DNA from: Dellaglioa algida DSM 15638
GTDB taxonomy: Bacteria; Bacillota; Bacilli; Lactobacillales; Lactobacillaceae
Reading direction: 5' to 3'
Assembly: GCF_001434695.1 (NCBI RefSeq)
Contig: NZ_AZDI01000006.1
Coordinates: forward strand, 27,331 to 91,330
DNA: 64,000 nt
Within the stretch, counting starts at the first letter, position 1; each line of letters begins with the position of its first letter. The notes beneath the pieces are model-generated. The model ran no database searches. It was not told where the DNA came from and was given only the letters and a program-made list of their open reading frames with translations. The position numbers and the translations under genes were made by a program. Shown piece after piece: positions 9,101 through 16,943 of this stretch.

Positions 9101-12100
9101 GAAACGCGTGGTGCTTATAACAGTTTCGGAATTGCGGCTAACAAACTACAAGTTGTTGAGACAGGTGCGATAGGAACACAATTAATTCGTGCCAGTGCGG
9201 ATGTAACGGCGAGCTACGTTGATGTTAAAGGCGATACGATTGCCGATGATGTTGTGCAAAGTGGCTACTTCGATGATGACTACACAACAACTCAGAAGAA
9301 GATTCCGGGTTATGATTTTGTGAAGGTAGAAGGTAAAACTTCTGGTAAATTTGGAGCAGACGCCGTTAAAGTGACCTACATTTATAAGAAAACGTCTGCA
9401 CCAGTCACAGTAAAATATGTCGATGAAGCTGGTAAAACAATTGCCGCTTCAAAAGAATTAACGGGTGATTTCGGTGACGTTTATACATCAACTGCAGCTG
9501 ACGTTTCCGGTTGGACATTGAAAGAAACACCAAAAAATGCAAGTGGCACGTTTACTGCGGATGCACAGACAGTAACTTACGTCTATGAAAGAGCAGATGC
9601 GGCACCGGTCACAGTTAACTATGTGGATGAAAAAGGCAACAAGTTAGCGGATCCAGATAAGTTGATGGGAAAAGTTTCTAACCCATATAGTGCAACAGCT
9701 AAAAATATTGCCGGTTGGACATTAAAAGAAACACCAAATAACGCAACTGGTACATTCACAGTTGACGCACAAACAGTTACATATGTGTATGAAAGAGCAG
9801 ACGCGGCTGACGTCACAGTTAACTACGTAAATGAAAAAGGTGACAAACTGGTGGCATCGGATATTCTTTCAGGAAAGATAGACGCCGCATACGATACAAC
9901 GGCTAAAACTATTTCCGGTTGGACATTGAAGGAAACACCAAAGAATGCCATTGGAACTTTCACGGATACAAAACAAACGGTCACATATGTCTATGAAAAG
10001 GCAGACGCAGTTCCTGTCACGGTTAGATATGTGGATGAAAAAGGTAATGACTTAACGAACGCTGATGTTCTTCCAGGGAAAGTTGGAGATGCTTATACAA
10101 CTAGCTCGAAGGTATTGTCAGGTTGGGCATTAAAAGAAACACCAAGTAATGCGCAAGGAACGTTCACAGATAAAGCGCAAACAGTCACATATGTGTATGA
10201 AAGAGCGAATGCAGCTGATGTGACTGTCAAATATGTTGATACAGATGGTAAGGAATTGGCAACGCCAGATGTGCTTTCAGGGAAAATTGCTAACCCATAC
10301 AACACAACGGCTAAAAATATTTCCGGTTGGGCATTAAAGGAAACACCAAACAATGCGCAAGGAATGTTTACAGACGCTAAACAAACAGTGACATATGTCT
10401 ACGAAAAGGCAAATGCGGCCGATGTAACTGTCGATTATGTTGATGGAAAAGGTAATAAGTTAGTAGCATCAGATATTCTTTCAGGGAAAGTTTCTAATCC
10501 GTACAGTACAACAGCTAAGAATATTGCTGGTTGGACGTTGAAGGAAACACCAAGTAATGCGCAAGGAATGTTTACAGATAAGGCGCAGACAGTCACATAC
10601 GTTTACGAAAAAGCGGATGCTGTGTCCGTTACGGTTAGATACGTGGATGAAAAAGGCAATGATTTAATTAAAGCTGACGTTATCTCAGGAAAAGTTGGGG
10701 ATGCTTATACGACTGATTCTAAGGTATTATCAGGTTGGACGTTAAAAACAACGCCAAATAATGCACAAGGAACGTTTACAGATAATGCACAGACAGTCAC
10801 ATATGTGTATGAAAGAGCAGATGCAGCTAATGTGACAGTTGATTATGTTGACGGAAAAGGCAATAAACTAGCGGCGTCAGATGTACTTTCAGGAAAGATT
10901 GCTAATCCTTATAACACGATGGCTAAAAATATTTCCGGTTGGGCTTTGAAGGAAACACCAAATAATGCACAAGGGATGTTTACGGATAAAGCACAAACAG
11001 TCACGTACGTGTATGAAAGAGCAGACGCGGCTGATGTAACGGTTAATTACGTTGATGAAAAAGGAAACAAATTAGTAGCATCAGACATTCTTTCAGGGAA
11101 GATTGACAATCCGTACAGTACAATGCCTAAGAATATTGCTGGTTGGACACTGAAAGAGACGCCAAAAAATGCGATCGGAACCTTTACGGATACTAAACAA
11201 ACGGTCACATATGTCTATGAAAAAGCGGACGCCGTTCCAGTTACGGTCAAATATGTGGACGGAGAAGGTCATGATTTAGCTAAGGCGGACGTACTTTCAG
11301 GAAAAGTTGGAGATGCCTATACAACTGATCCTAAGGTGTTTGTTGGCTGGACATTAAAAGAAACGCCAACTAATGCCAAAGGGCTATTTACAGATACTGA
11401 ACAAACGGTCACATATGTGTATGAAAAAACAGATGCGGCCAATGTGACGGTTAACTATGTTGACAAAGATGGTAACGTATTGGCAATGCCTGATAGTTTG
11501 TCAGGGAAAATTGGCGATGAATATACATCTAGTCCAAAAGAGTTGGCAGGTTGGACATTAAAAGAAACACCAAAGAATGCTAAGGGGACGTTTACAGATA
11601 AGGCTCAAACGGTTACGTATGTGTATGAAAAAACAGATGCTGCGGCCGTAACAGTTAAATATGTAGATGAAAAAGGCAACGAATTAGCAACACCTGACAA
11701 CCTTTCTGGTAAGTTAGGGGATGCCTATGAAACAACTGCTAAGAGTATTGTAGGGTGGATGCTTAAGACGACGCCAGACAATGCAAAGGGTAAGTTTACA
11801 GGGGATGCTCAGACGGTCACCTATGTTTATGCCAGAGCAACAGCTAAAGATGTAACCGTAAAATATGTTGATAAAGATGGTAATGAATTATCGGCATCGA
11901 TTACACTTTCTGGAAAAGTTGGCGACAGCTATACATCTAAGGCAAAACAGCTTTCAGGTTGGAAATTGAAAGAAACACCAAACAATGCTGAAGGCATCTT
12001 CACAGATGCGATGCAAACAGTTACGTATGTTTATCTTAAGGACGAGGAAGCAGCCGTTGTAACACCACCAACAACAGATGATCAGTCAAAAGGAACGACA

Positions 12101-12292
12101 ACAACATTGACTGATACACCAAATGGCGGTTCTCACGCAACCTCAGCCAATAAGACAAAAACTGAAACAGGAAGTTTACCTCAAACTGATGAAGCAACAA
12201 GTCTCTTGATGACCTTGGTCGGTGCAGCCTTACTCGCAACATCACTGATCTTTATGGTAGGTAGAAAAAAAGCAAAACGGACAAAGAAGTAA
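6155..12292 (+). CDS. Giant MucBP-repeat adhesin, sortase-anchored
   Basis: A 2045-residue cell-surface protein. It has a signal peptide (about 1-28, ending SVFAQ) and a Thr/Ala-rich linker. A large N-terminal region of about 980 residues follows, with beta-rich stretches and a lectin-like segment around 390-520 (inferred from composition only). One divergent MucBP unit lies at about 1013-1082. Thirteen 68-residue MucBP units occupy 1083-1966. A Thr-rich spacer, LPQTDE at 2008-2013, a membrane helix and the basic tail GRKKAKRTKK complete it. LPQTxE is the sortase motif variant known in lactobacilli. MucBP domains are associated with mucin binding. The start is ATG 6155, eight bases after AGGGGG; the open frame reaches 6107, but that part is not signal-like. 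The gene stands alone between two terminators. Confidence 0.93.
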   Translation: MKKGLTIATTVITLFTQLPLSSVFAQGVNRTTETTTAKAAPSTAAKSKTGMTRAGDVNTDITIEAQKDTIEAGQWADFNLYFKMSGRDTSFTNVDLKVTLPDNLDENMTFTQDLAELKIAGVTPTYDKDKGILNYHFDKLDARTANKAILKIQTTNGAILPNTTLNVAAAFTGTDQNGESKSYDSKSAVKITADNNYAATNKLIGIEGQTYNNPNRGDIVNYGVGISAPKKASGALYVKEGSTVKATYTLGAGLDYYGVKDGAQEPKVSADGRTLTWEYTAPSYAEQKAAATNFFEKNVTIQAKVSDTAAYYSQITNTMSSTATFLDGSTNDTTPIKSVVMVMPNDPTDVPIPTPGGSAFPTNHLGPSNGNGGVASTSLIDPDITVNDDAYLSYGLTLSSQTATSASFGFVYYNIYYNMDKHLNLDSFTTGNFYYMPNGKLPTFGATKEKVSFAMLVKYETDGKVDDNWSLLKMDMQTNAKYSRSQLGIPEGKKVANIWLWFHDKDYTNVPANRDDAAGRFYDANNKLLKMAPAGLYNSGMKVNTTIDKGYTGQLKNTMDMTFYGAQAPAADGNEYVSYVDYATHTWAEAFQGDSGKIYTDRIGPRHVEVAAKTTGETKVVKASVSLLDTVGSTVNEGENTVLTSIENNKASISPLNGPYTSYVLLPTGVTFKEAVSSTKYSAELYDKDYQGTGRQMVKVTMEDGKLVSGSYLTGQFKVDISKDATPNMTFNMIGTIGDTDYTAVKPTGDTVLLTDTVKSEDTDDIDKDGKTDTPIVKTGNAYVLNKASNLDISTSIKGDKDTGYGDLGNVTVGKKATYKATLKNDTDEKITSMQFLDVLPSIGDANITDGAARNSAYEMKLDGEITLPSEWENKMTVLYSTSKNPKRAGILDKNTVYPAGAAKIVDPAGAEDATWVAADKVTDWSTIHSYKITLNDGVEWAQGKGVTLSFDLVAPKESEISDSTLISNKPVKTTAVSRAVQETRGAYNSFGIAANKLQVVETGAIGTQLIRASADVTASYVDVKGDTIADDVVQSGYFDDDYTTTQKKIPGYDFVKVEGKTSGKFGADAVKVTYIYKKTSAPVTVKYVDEAGKTIAASKELTGDFGDVYTSTAADVSGWTLKETPKNASGTFTADAQTVTYVYERADAAPVTVNYVDEKGNKLADPDKLMGKVSNPYSATAKNIAGWTLKETPNNATGTFTVDAQTVTYVYERADAADVTVNYVNEKGDKLVASDILSGKIDAAYDTTAKTISGWTLKETPKNAIGTFTDTKQTVTYVYEKADAVPVTVRYVDEKGNDLTNADVLPGKVGDAYTTSSKVLSGWALKETPSNAQGTFTDKAQTVTYVYERANAADVTVKYVDTDGKELATPDVLSGKIANPYNTTAKNISGWALKETPNNAQGMFTDAKQTVTYVYEKANAADVTVDYVDGKGNKLVASDILSGKVSNPYSTTAKNIAGWTLKETPSNAQGMFTDKAQTVTYVYEKADAVSVTVRYVDEKGNDLIKADVISGKVGDAYTTDSKVLSGWTLKTTPNNAQGTFTDNAQTVTYVYERADAANVTVDYVDGKGNKLAASDVLSGKIANPYNTMAKNISGWALKETPNNAQGMFTDKAQTVTYVYERADAADVTVNYVDEKGNKLVASDILSGKIDNPYSTMPKNIAGWTLKETPKNAIGTFTDTKQTVTYVYEKADAVPVTVKYVDGEGHDLAKADVLSGKVGDAYTTDPKVFVGWTLKETPTNAKGLFTDTEQTVTYVYEKTDAANVTVNYVDKDGNVLAMPDSLSGKIGDEYTSSPKELAGWTLKETPKNAKGTFTDKAQTVTYVYEKTDAAAVTVKYVDEKGNELATPDNLSGKLGDAYETTAKSIVGWMLKTTPDNAKGKFTGDAQTVTYVYARATAKDVTVKYVDKDGNELSASITLSGKVGDSYTSKAKQLSGWKLKETPNNAEGIFTDAMQTVTYVYLKDEEAAVVTPPTTDDQSKGTTTTLTDTPNGGSHATSANKTKTETGSLPQTDEATSLLMTLVGAALLATSLIFMVGRKKAKRTKK
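9401..12052 (+). repeat. Thirteen tandem 204-bp coding repeats (MucBP units)
   Basis: Each unit encodes 68 residues beginning VTVxYVD and ending QTVTYVYE plus a short linker such as RADAA. There are 13 exact-length units with no frame loss. Units 4-12 show a further period of three (612 bp): units 4, 7 and 10 share KLVASDILSGK; 5, 8 and 11 share GKVGDAYTT; 6 and 9 share SGKIANPYNT and GWALKETPNNAQGMFTD. Confidence 0.95.
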
Positions 12293-12317
12293 GCAGGTAA
12301 GTATTTAGAATTAATTG

Positions 12318-12361
12318 AAGAAGTCTTAACGCCGAAACTAGCGTTAAGACTTCTTTTGTTT
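12318..12361 (+). terminator. Terminator after the adhesin
   Basis: A 15-bp perfect stem (12318-12332 with 12341-12355), an 8-base loop and TTTTGTTT following. Confidence 0.93.
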
Positions 12362-12435
12362 GACGTTAAGACCTGTTATTTTCTTGTGAAAACGGCTATA
12401 CTATTAGTATTAAATCGATAAGGAGTGTTTGGAAA

Positions 12436-13842
12436 ATGAAAAAAAGAGTTCACGGTTCTTGTACATCAATTCTAGTTGGTAAGAAGGCTTCAATCGACGG
12501 TTCAACGATGATTTCTCGAAATGACGATGGGCATGAGGCTTTAGACCCACAACGTTTTGTTGTGGTACAACCTGAAGATCAACCTCGTAATTATCAGGCT
12601 GTAATCAGTGGTGTGAAGGTAGAATTACCGGATAACCCAATGCGTTACACATCAATTCCAAACTCACTCTTAACGAACGGTATTTGGCCCGCTGCGGGCA
12701 TTAATAGTGACAACGTTACAATGTCTGCAACAGAAACAATAACAACTAATCCACGGATTCAAGGGATTGATCCATATGTTGCTGGCGGTATTGGCGAAGA
12801 GGATCTTGTCACACTTGTTTTACCTTATATCCATAGCGCTAAAGAAGGTGTAGAGCGTTTAGGTGACTTACTTCTAACTCATGGCACATATGAACCAAAT
12901 GGTATCGCATTTTCTGATAATGATAGCATTTGGTGGCTTGAAACAATTGGTGGTCATCACTGGGCTGCCGTCCGTATTCCGGATGACGCTTATGTAGTAG
13001 CACCTAATCGTAGAAATATTGATACATTTGATTTTGATTCAGAAGACACTCTTTGTTCTGAAGATTTACAAGTTTTGATTGATAATAATCATTTGAATCC
13101 TGATTTTGACGGTTATAATCTGCGTCATATTTTTGGTAGTGCATCAATTAAAGATACAGTTTATAACAATCCTCGTACATGGTATGGTCAACAATTCTTT
13201 AATCCTGAAATTACACAGGATCCAATGGATCAAGACTTACCATTTATCCGTCGTGCAAATCGTAAAATCTCGATTGAAGACGTGAAATTTGTTTTAAGTG
13301 CGCATTTTGAAAATACGGATTATGATCCTTATGGAAGTGCACCTGAAGATATTAAAACTCGTTTTCGTCCAATCGGAATTAACCGTAATCATAATGTGCA
13401 TTTACTACAAGTTCGTAATGATGTTCCTGATGAAATCGCTGGTATTCATTGGTTGGCTTATGGGGCAAACACGTTTAACACGATTGTGCCGTTCTATGCT
13501 AACGTTAATGAAACGCCAGATTCGTATAAAAATGCGACCGGCGAATTTGATTTAAACAATATGTATTGGTTGAGTTGTACGACGGCATTATTGGGCGATA
13601 CGAATTATGACTTCTATGTGGATATGCGAAATACATTTGAATTAGAAGCAATGAGCGCGTACCATGCTATTCAAAATGCTGCTGATAAGGCATTACCTAC
13701 GAAATCCAATGCGACTAAATTCCTAGAAGAAATTAATGCTAAATTGGCTAAAGAATCATTGAAACGCCAAACACAATTATTAGGCGAAATGGTTATTTCT
13801 GGTTCTGAACAAATGAAATTAAGGTATAACTTGAACGATTAA
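12436..13842 (+). CDS. pepD: C69-family dipeptidase
   Basis: A 468-residue cytoplasmic dipeptidase of the PepD type, which cleaves a range of dipeptides released from peptide uptake. The N-terminal nucleophile is Cys9 in GSCTSILVGKKAS. The following STMISRNDDGHEALDPQRF matches the lactobacillus PepD start. Length is normal for the family. Eight residues precede the Cys, so maturation would need removal of a short leader. AAGGAG (12419-12424) lies 11 bases before the ATG. TATACT at 12397-12402 could be its -10 box, although no good -35 pairs with it. It is monocistronic between two terminators. Confidence 0.93.
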   Translation: MKKRVHGSCTSILVGKKASIDGSTMISRNDDGHEALDPQRFVVVQPEDQPRNYQAVISGVKVELPDNPMRYTSIPNSLLTNGIWPAAGINSDNVTMSATETITTNPRIQGIDPYVAGGIGEEDLVTLVLPYIHSAKEGVERLGDLLLTHGTYEPNGIAFSDNDSIWWLETIGGHHWAAVRIPDDAYVVAPNRRNIDTFDFDSEDTLCSEDLQVLIDNNHLNPDFDGYNLRHIFGSASIKDTVYNNPRTWYGQQFFNPEITQDPMDQDLPFIRRANRKISIEDVKFVLSAHFENTDYDPYGSAPEDIKTRFRPIGINRNHNVHLLQVRNDVPDEIAGIHWLAYGANTFNTIVPFYANVNETPDSYKNATGEFDLNNMYWLSCTTALLGDTNYDFYVDMRNTFELEAMSAYHAIQNAADKALPTKSNATKFLEEINAKLAKESLKRQTQLLGEMVISGSEQMKLRYNLND

Positions 13843-13860
13843 GTTAATAAATAATGTGGA

Positions 13861-13892
13861 AAAACTGTTATCTGACGATAATGGTTTTTTTG
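13861..13892 (+). terminator. Terminator after pepD
   Basis: AAAACTGTTATC (13861-13872) pairs with GATAATGGTTTT (13877-13888) with two G-U wobbles, a 4-base loop and a T run. Confidence 0.85.
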
Positions 13893-13975
13893 TTGGTATG
13901 AGACCCATTTAGACTAGGAAAAAAATGACACAGGATACGTTAAATGTTAGAATTTTAAAAAGAGAATTTATTCTT

Positions 13976-14003
13976 TTGGAAACAGTATTCCGAATGATAA
14001 AAT
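13976..14003 (+). promoter_or_regulatory. Promoter of the first Mga-like gene
   Basis: TTGGAA (13976-13981), a 16-base spacer and TAAAAT (13998-14003), preceded by TGA, giving an extended -10. The paralogous gene at 29003 has a matching TGGTAAAATAAG upstream. Confidence 0.6.
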
Positions 14004-14049
14004 AAGTTCATTTAAAAAACATGATGATTATAAAAACTTGGAGGCAAGT

Positions 14050-15537
14050 ATGTACAAAAAAAGTATCCTTGATAAACAGGAATGGCTGATTTGTGAGATT
14101 ATTGAAATCTTAGCATTGAATGAGACTGGATTATCAAAAAAAGCGTTGTGTGAGCAATTAGGTGTTTCTGAAACTGCCGTAAAAGTTGCTTTGCTTCAGC
14201 TAGATGAAGATTTCAATTCTGGGGATACACCCTACATGATTATTAAAAAAAATAATGTTCAATTGGTAGGCAAAGGTAAAATTAATTTCAACGAAAAAAT
14301 ATATGATTACATTAAGAAGTCTATTAATTATCAAATTTTAATGGCATTTTACACTAAAGGTAACGGTAGGGTTGAAAATTTAGGTGCTAAATTAAACGTG
14401 AGTGAAGCTTCTGTTTTTAGAAGAATTAAACGGTTAACGCCTCTTTTGGAGGGCTTTAATTTAAAAATTGCGCAAGGCGTCATGTTGGGTGATGAGAGTC
14501 AAATTCGATTTTTTTATTACTCACTGTTTTTAGGGATTGATTTTAAATTTGAAGAATCAATTGAAAATGGAAGTATCATGACAATTATTGAACGATTTGA
14601 AGAATATTTTGATTTCAATGTAAATGACAGCAGTTTAGTCCGAGTGAAAATTTGGCTAAAAGTGACGAGTCAGCGAATGACGGTAAACGATCAAGATAAC
14701 CATAATATTTCATCCGTTTTAGAAGATATGGTTACGAATAACTCTTTATTTGATAGTGTCGAAGAAGAGTTTGGTGAGATAATTAAACAATTTAAAGATA
14801 AAGTTGATGTCCATTTTGAGAGTGCTCTGCTCTATGCATGGACGATAGCGTTTGTATCGGTGCCATGGAGTACTTTTGTTGCGCACGATTTCGTTGCCAT
14901 TAATCGGAGAAATAATAATAAGTTACAACAAGCTGTCGAGTTTTTAGAAAATGGATTTGAAAAAAGCCTGGGCATTCAAATTTCTGGTGGAGATTTAAGT
15001 GAATCATTATATCCAATTTGTACGGAAGCATTTTGTTTTCACGGTATTTTAAAATCAGTTAGCACAACAATGATGGAAACGTATCGTGTGAAAAGTGATA
15101 ACGCTCTAGTTCGTAAAAATGTGGAAGAAGCAATGGATGCAATGATTGAAGAAGTAAAAGATCAACCTGAATGGCATCAATTTTATTTAAGGTATGGTGT
15201 TTCATTTGCTAATTCCGTTATGGAAATCTTTAATTCACGGCTGTTGGCTAAGGAACAATTATTGACTGTAGGTGTTGATTTAAACACGGACGAAAGGGTT
15301 AAGGACGTTTTTATTATGTACGTCAGCCAATTATTAAATGGTAATTTGCGCGTGAACTTAGATGTTTATGATTCTAATCGAAATTATGATTTAGTCGTTA
15401 CAAACTTCATGAATAAAAATTATTTAAACTCAACGTTAGAAAAATATATTATTACTGGTTTAGGCACGGATAACGATGTGACTGGTGTAGAGCAAAAATT
15501 AACGGCGATACTAAAAAAGTATTATCATGAAAATTGA
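14050..15537 (+). CDS. Mga-like helix-turn-helix regulator, copy 1
   Basis: A 495-residue protein of the Mga/PRD-like regulator class. The first helix-turn-helix is at about residues 25-60 (LSKKALCEQLGVSETAVKVALLQLDEDF). A second, the Mga-type helix-turn-helix, is at about 85-130 (NYQILMAFYTKG, then LNVSEASVFRRIKRL). A long helical region follows, possibly PTS-regulation-like, and the C-terminus has an EIIB-like flavour (RVNLDVYDSNRNYDLVVTNF). ATG 14050, five bases after GGAGG, is preferred to TTG 14038; the paralogue starts identically with MYKK. Mga proteins activate surface-protein and sugar genes in streptococci. The adhesin two genes upstream is a plausible but unproved target. Confidence 0.8.
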   Translation: MYKKSILDKQEWLICEIIEILALNETGLSKKALCEQLGVSETAVKVALLQLDEDFNSGDTPYMIIKKNNVQLVGKGKINFNEKIYDYIKKSINYQILMAFYTKGNGRVENLGAKLNVSEASVFRRIKRLTPLLEGFNLKIAQGVMLGDESQIRFFYYSLFLGIDFKFEESIENGSIMTIIERFEEYFDFNVNDSSLVRVKIWLKVTSQRMTVNDQDNHNISSVLEDMVTNNSLFDSVEEEFGEIIKQFKDKVDVHFESALLYAWTIAFVSVPWSTFVAHDFVAINRRNNNKLQQAVEFLENGFEKSLGIQISGGDLSESLYPICTEAFCFHGILKSVSTTMMETYRVKSDNALVRKNVEEAMDAMIEEVKDQPEWHQFYLRYGVSFANSVMEIFNSRLLAKEQLLTVGVDLNTDERVKDVFIMYVSQLLNGNLRVNLDVYDSNRNYDLVVTNFMNKNYLNSTLEKYIITGLGTDNDVTGVEQKLTAILKKYYHEN

Positions 15538-15551
15538 TAATACTTTTTTGT
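15513..15551. terminator. Terminator shared by the Mga-like gene and the mannosidase operon
   Basis: A 15-bp perfect stem, AAAAAAGTATTATCA (15513-15527) with TGATAATACTTTTTT (15535-15549). The regulator's TGA stop lies in the right arm. A and T runs on both sides suit both convergent transcripts. Confidence 0.9.
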
Positions 15552-15605
15552 TTGCATTTAATTAAATAGAGTATGCTTTCGTTAGAAGTTGATTCATACC
15601 ATGTG

Positions 15606-16910
15606 TTAGGTTTTTAGCCCGGATGTTTCTTCTTGAATATCCATGTACCGTAGGGCGAGTTGGCAATAAGTCATATTAGCCCAAGAAAACCAATCCCTAG
15701 TGTAGAGACTTGGATCATCAACATTAATACCTTCGTGACATTGTAACGTGTTGTTATCGGTTGTGCTTATGGTATCTAGTCTTCCTTGTATAAATTCTAA
15801 GTTATTGGATGTTAATCCCTCCATCGCTAATGAAATTGGCCAAACATAATTATTCGGTGTGTGTGGGCTACCGATTCCCTTCAGATATTTTCCCGAATAA
15901 TAGAATGGATTTTTATTACTTAGGATAAATTCTCTAGTTCTTTGATAGAGGGCGTCACTAGATGAAATATATCCGAGAAATGGTAGTGATAATAGACTTG
16001 GAACATTCGCGTCGTCCATGAAGTTGATGTTACCTAAACCATCAACTTCATAAGCAAGAATTGTCTCCAGGGTATTGGGCTCTTTCACAATTCCAAAATT
16101 ATCAATACCAAACTTAATATCGGATCGAAGTTTTAATATTTTATCAATTAATTTGGATGCAACCATTTGTGTTTCCGACAATGAAATAAGTTCGTCTAAT
16201 ATACATACAATATAACAGTTTCCAGGAATGTGATAACCGTACAGACACGCATCATCACTCGGTCTGAAGCCGCTCCAAACCATCCCAGTGTATCCAACTG
16301 GTGATCCTTTGCCGTCATGGCTCAACGTATCAGTTGATGGACCGTCAGAACGATTGAAAATATAATCAGAATTTTCATGATGTTGTTCCTTGATGAACGT
16401 ATCAATAATTAAATCCACGGTTTGCCAAAAATTAGCGTCTAGATGGTTCGAGTATCCAGATTTGTGATAAAGTTCTGAAGCTAAGTGAATAGGAGCGCAC
16501 AGCGAGTCAATTTCAAATTTTCTTTCCCAAACCAAGTCAGATATGGGAATATTTGACTTGTCAATTGCATAATGGGCGCCTGAACTAGTTTCATTAAAGG
16601 CATTTGCATAAGGATCATGTTGAATATATGTTAATTGTTGCTTAATGACACCATGAATTAATTGCATTAATTCAGGTATCTTATCTGTTAAGGAGAGATA
16701 AGGAAGTATTTGAAACGTTGAGTCTCTGAGCCACATAGCGGGAATGTCTCCCGTAGCAACAAAAATATCTGAGTTATTTTTTACCTTAACAGTATTTGTT
16801 AAAGTATCGATAAAGATATTCTGGAATAGCGCCTCTGATTTTTTTGAAAAAAGCGATACCGTTAGTGAATAATCCTCGACTTGGTTGATGAGCTCTTTTT
16901 GATTTATCAT
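15606..16910 (-). CDS. GH125 exo-alpha-1,6-mannosidase
   Basis: A 434-residue glycoside hydrolase family 125 protein, an exo-acting, metal-independent alpha-1,6-mannosidase. Recognisable family stretches are GDIPAMWLRDST (about residues 53-64), the histidine-rich YIQHDPYANAFNET, WERKFEIDSLC, and GMVWSGFRPSDD, the region carrying the catalytic acid in characterised members. No signal peptide is present, so it acts inside the cell on imported oligosaccharide. It is the last gene of the reverse operon, 33 bases after the GH38 gene. Family assignment is strong; linkage preference is from the family. Confidence 0.92.
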   Translation of the reverse strand: MINQKELINQVEDYSLTVSLFSKKSEALFQNIFIDTLTNTVKVKNNSDIFVATGDIPAMWLRDSTFQILPYLSLTDKIPELMQLIHGVIKQQLTYIQHDPYANAFNETSSGAHYAIDKSNIPISDLVWERKFEIDSLCAPIHLASELYHKSGYSNHLDANFWQTVDLIIDTFIKEQHHENSDYIFNRSDGPSTDTLSHDGKGSPVGYTGMVWSGFRPSDDACLYGYHIPGNCYIVCILDELISLSETQMVASKLIDKILKLRSDIKFGIDNFGIVKEPNTLETILAYEVDGLGNINFMDDANVPSLLSLPFLGYISSSDALYQRTREFILSNKNPFYYSGKYLKGIGSPHTPNNYVWPISLAMEGLTSNNLEFIQGRLDTISTTDNNTLQCHEGINVDDPSLYTRDWFSWANMTYCQLALRYMDIQEETSGLKT

Positions 16911-16943
16911 TTGTGCACCTCAATTATTAGTTAGCATAATTAC

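Noticed and set aside
9401..12052. Regular direct repeats that might suggest a CRISPR-like or satellite array
   Set aside because: The period is 204 bp, the frame stays open throughout and the units encode MucBP domains. There are no spacers.
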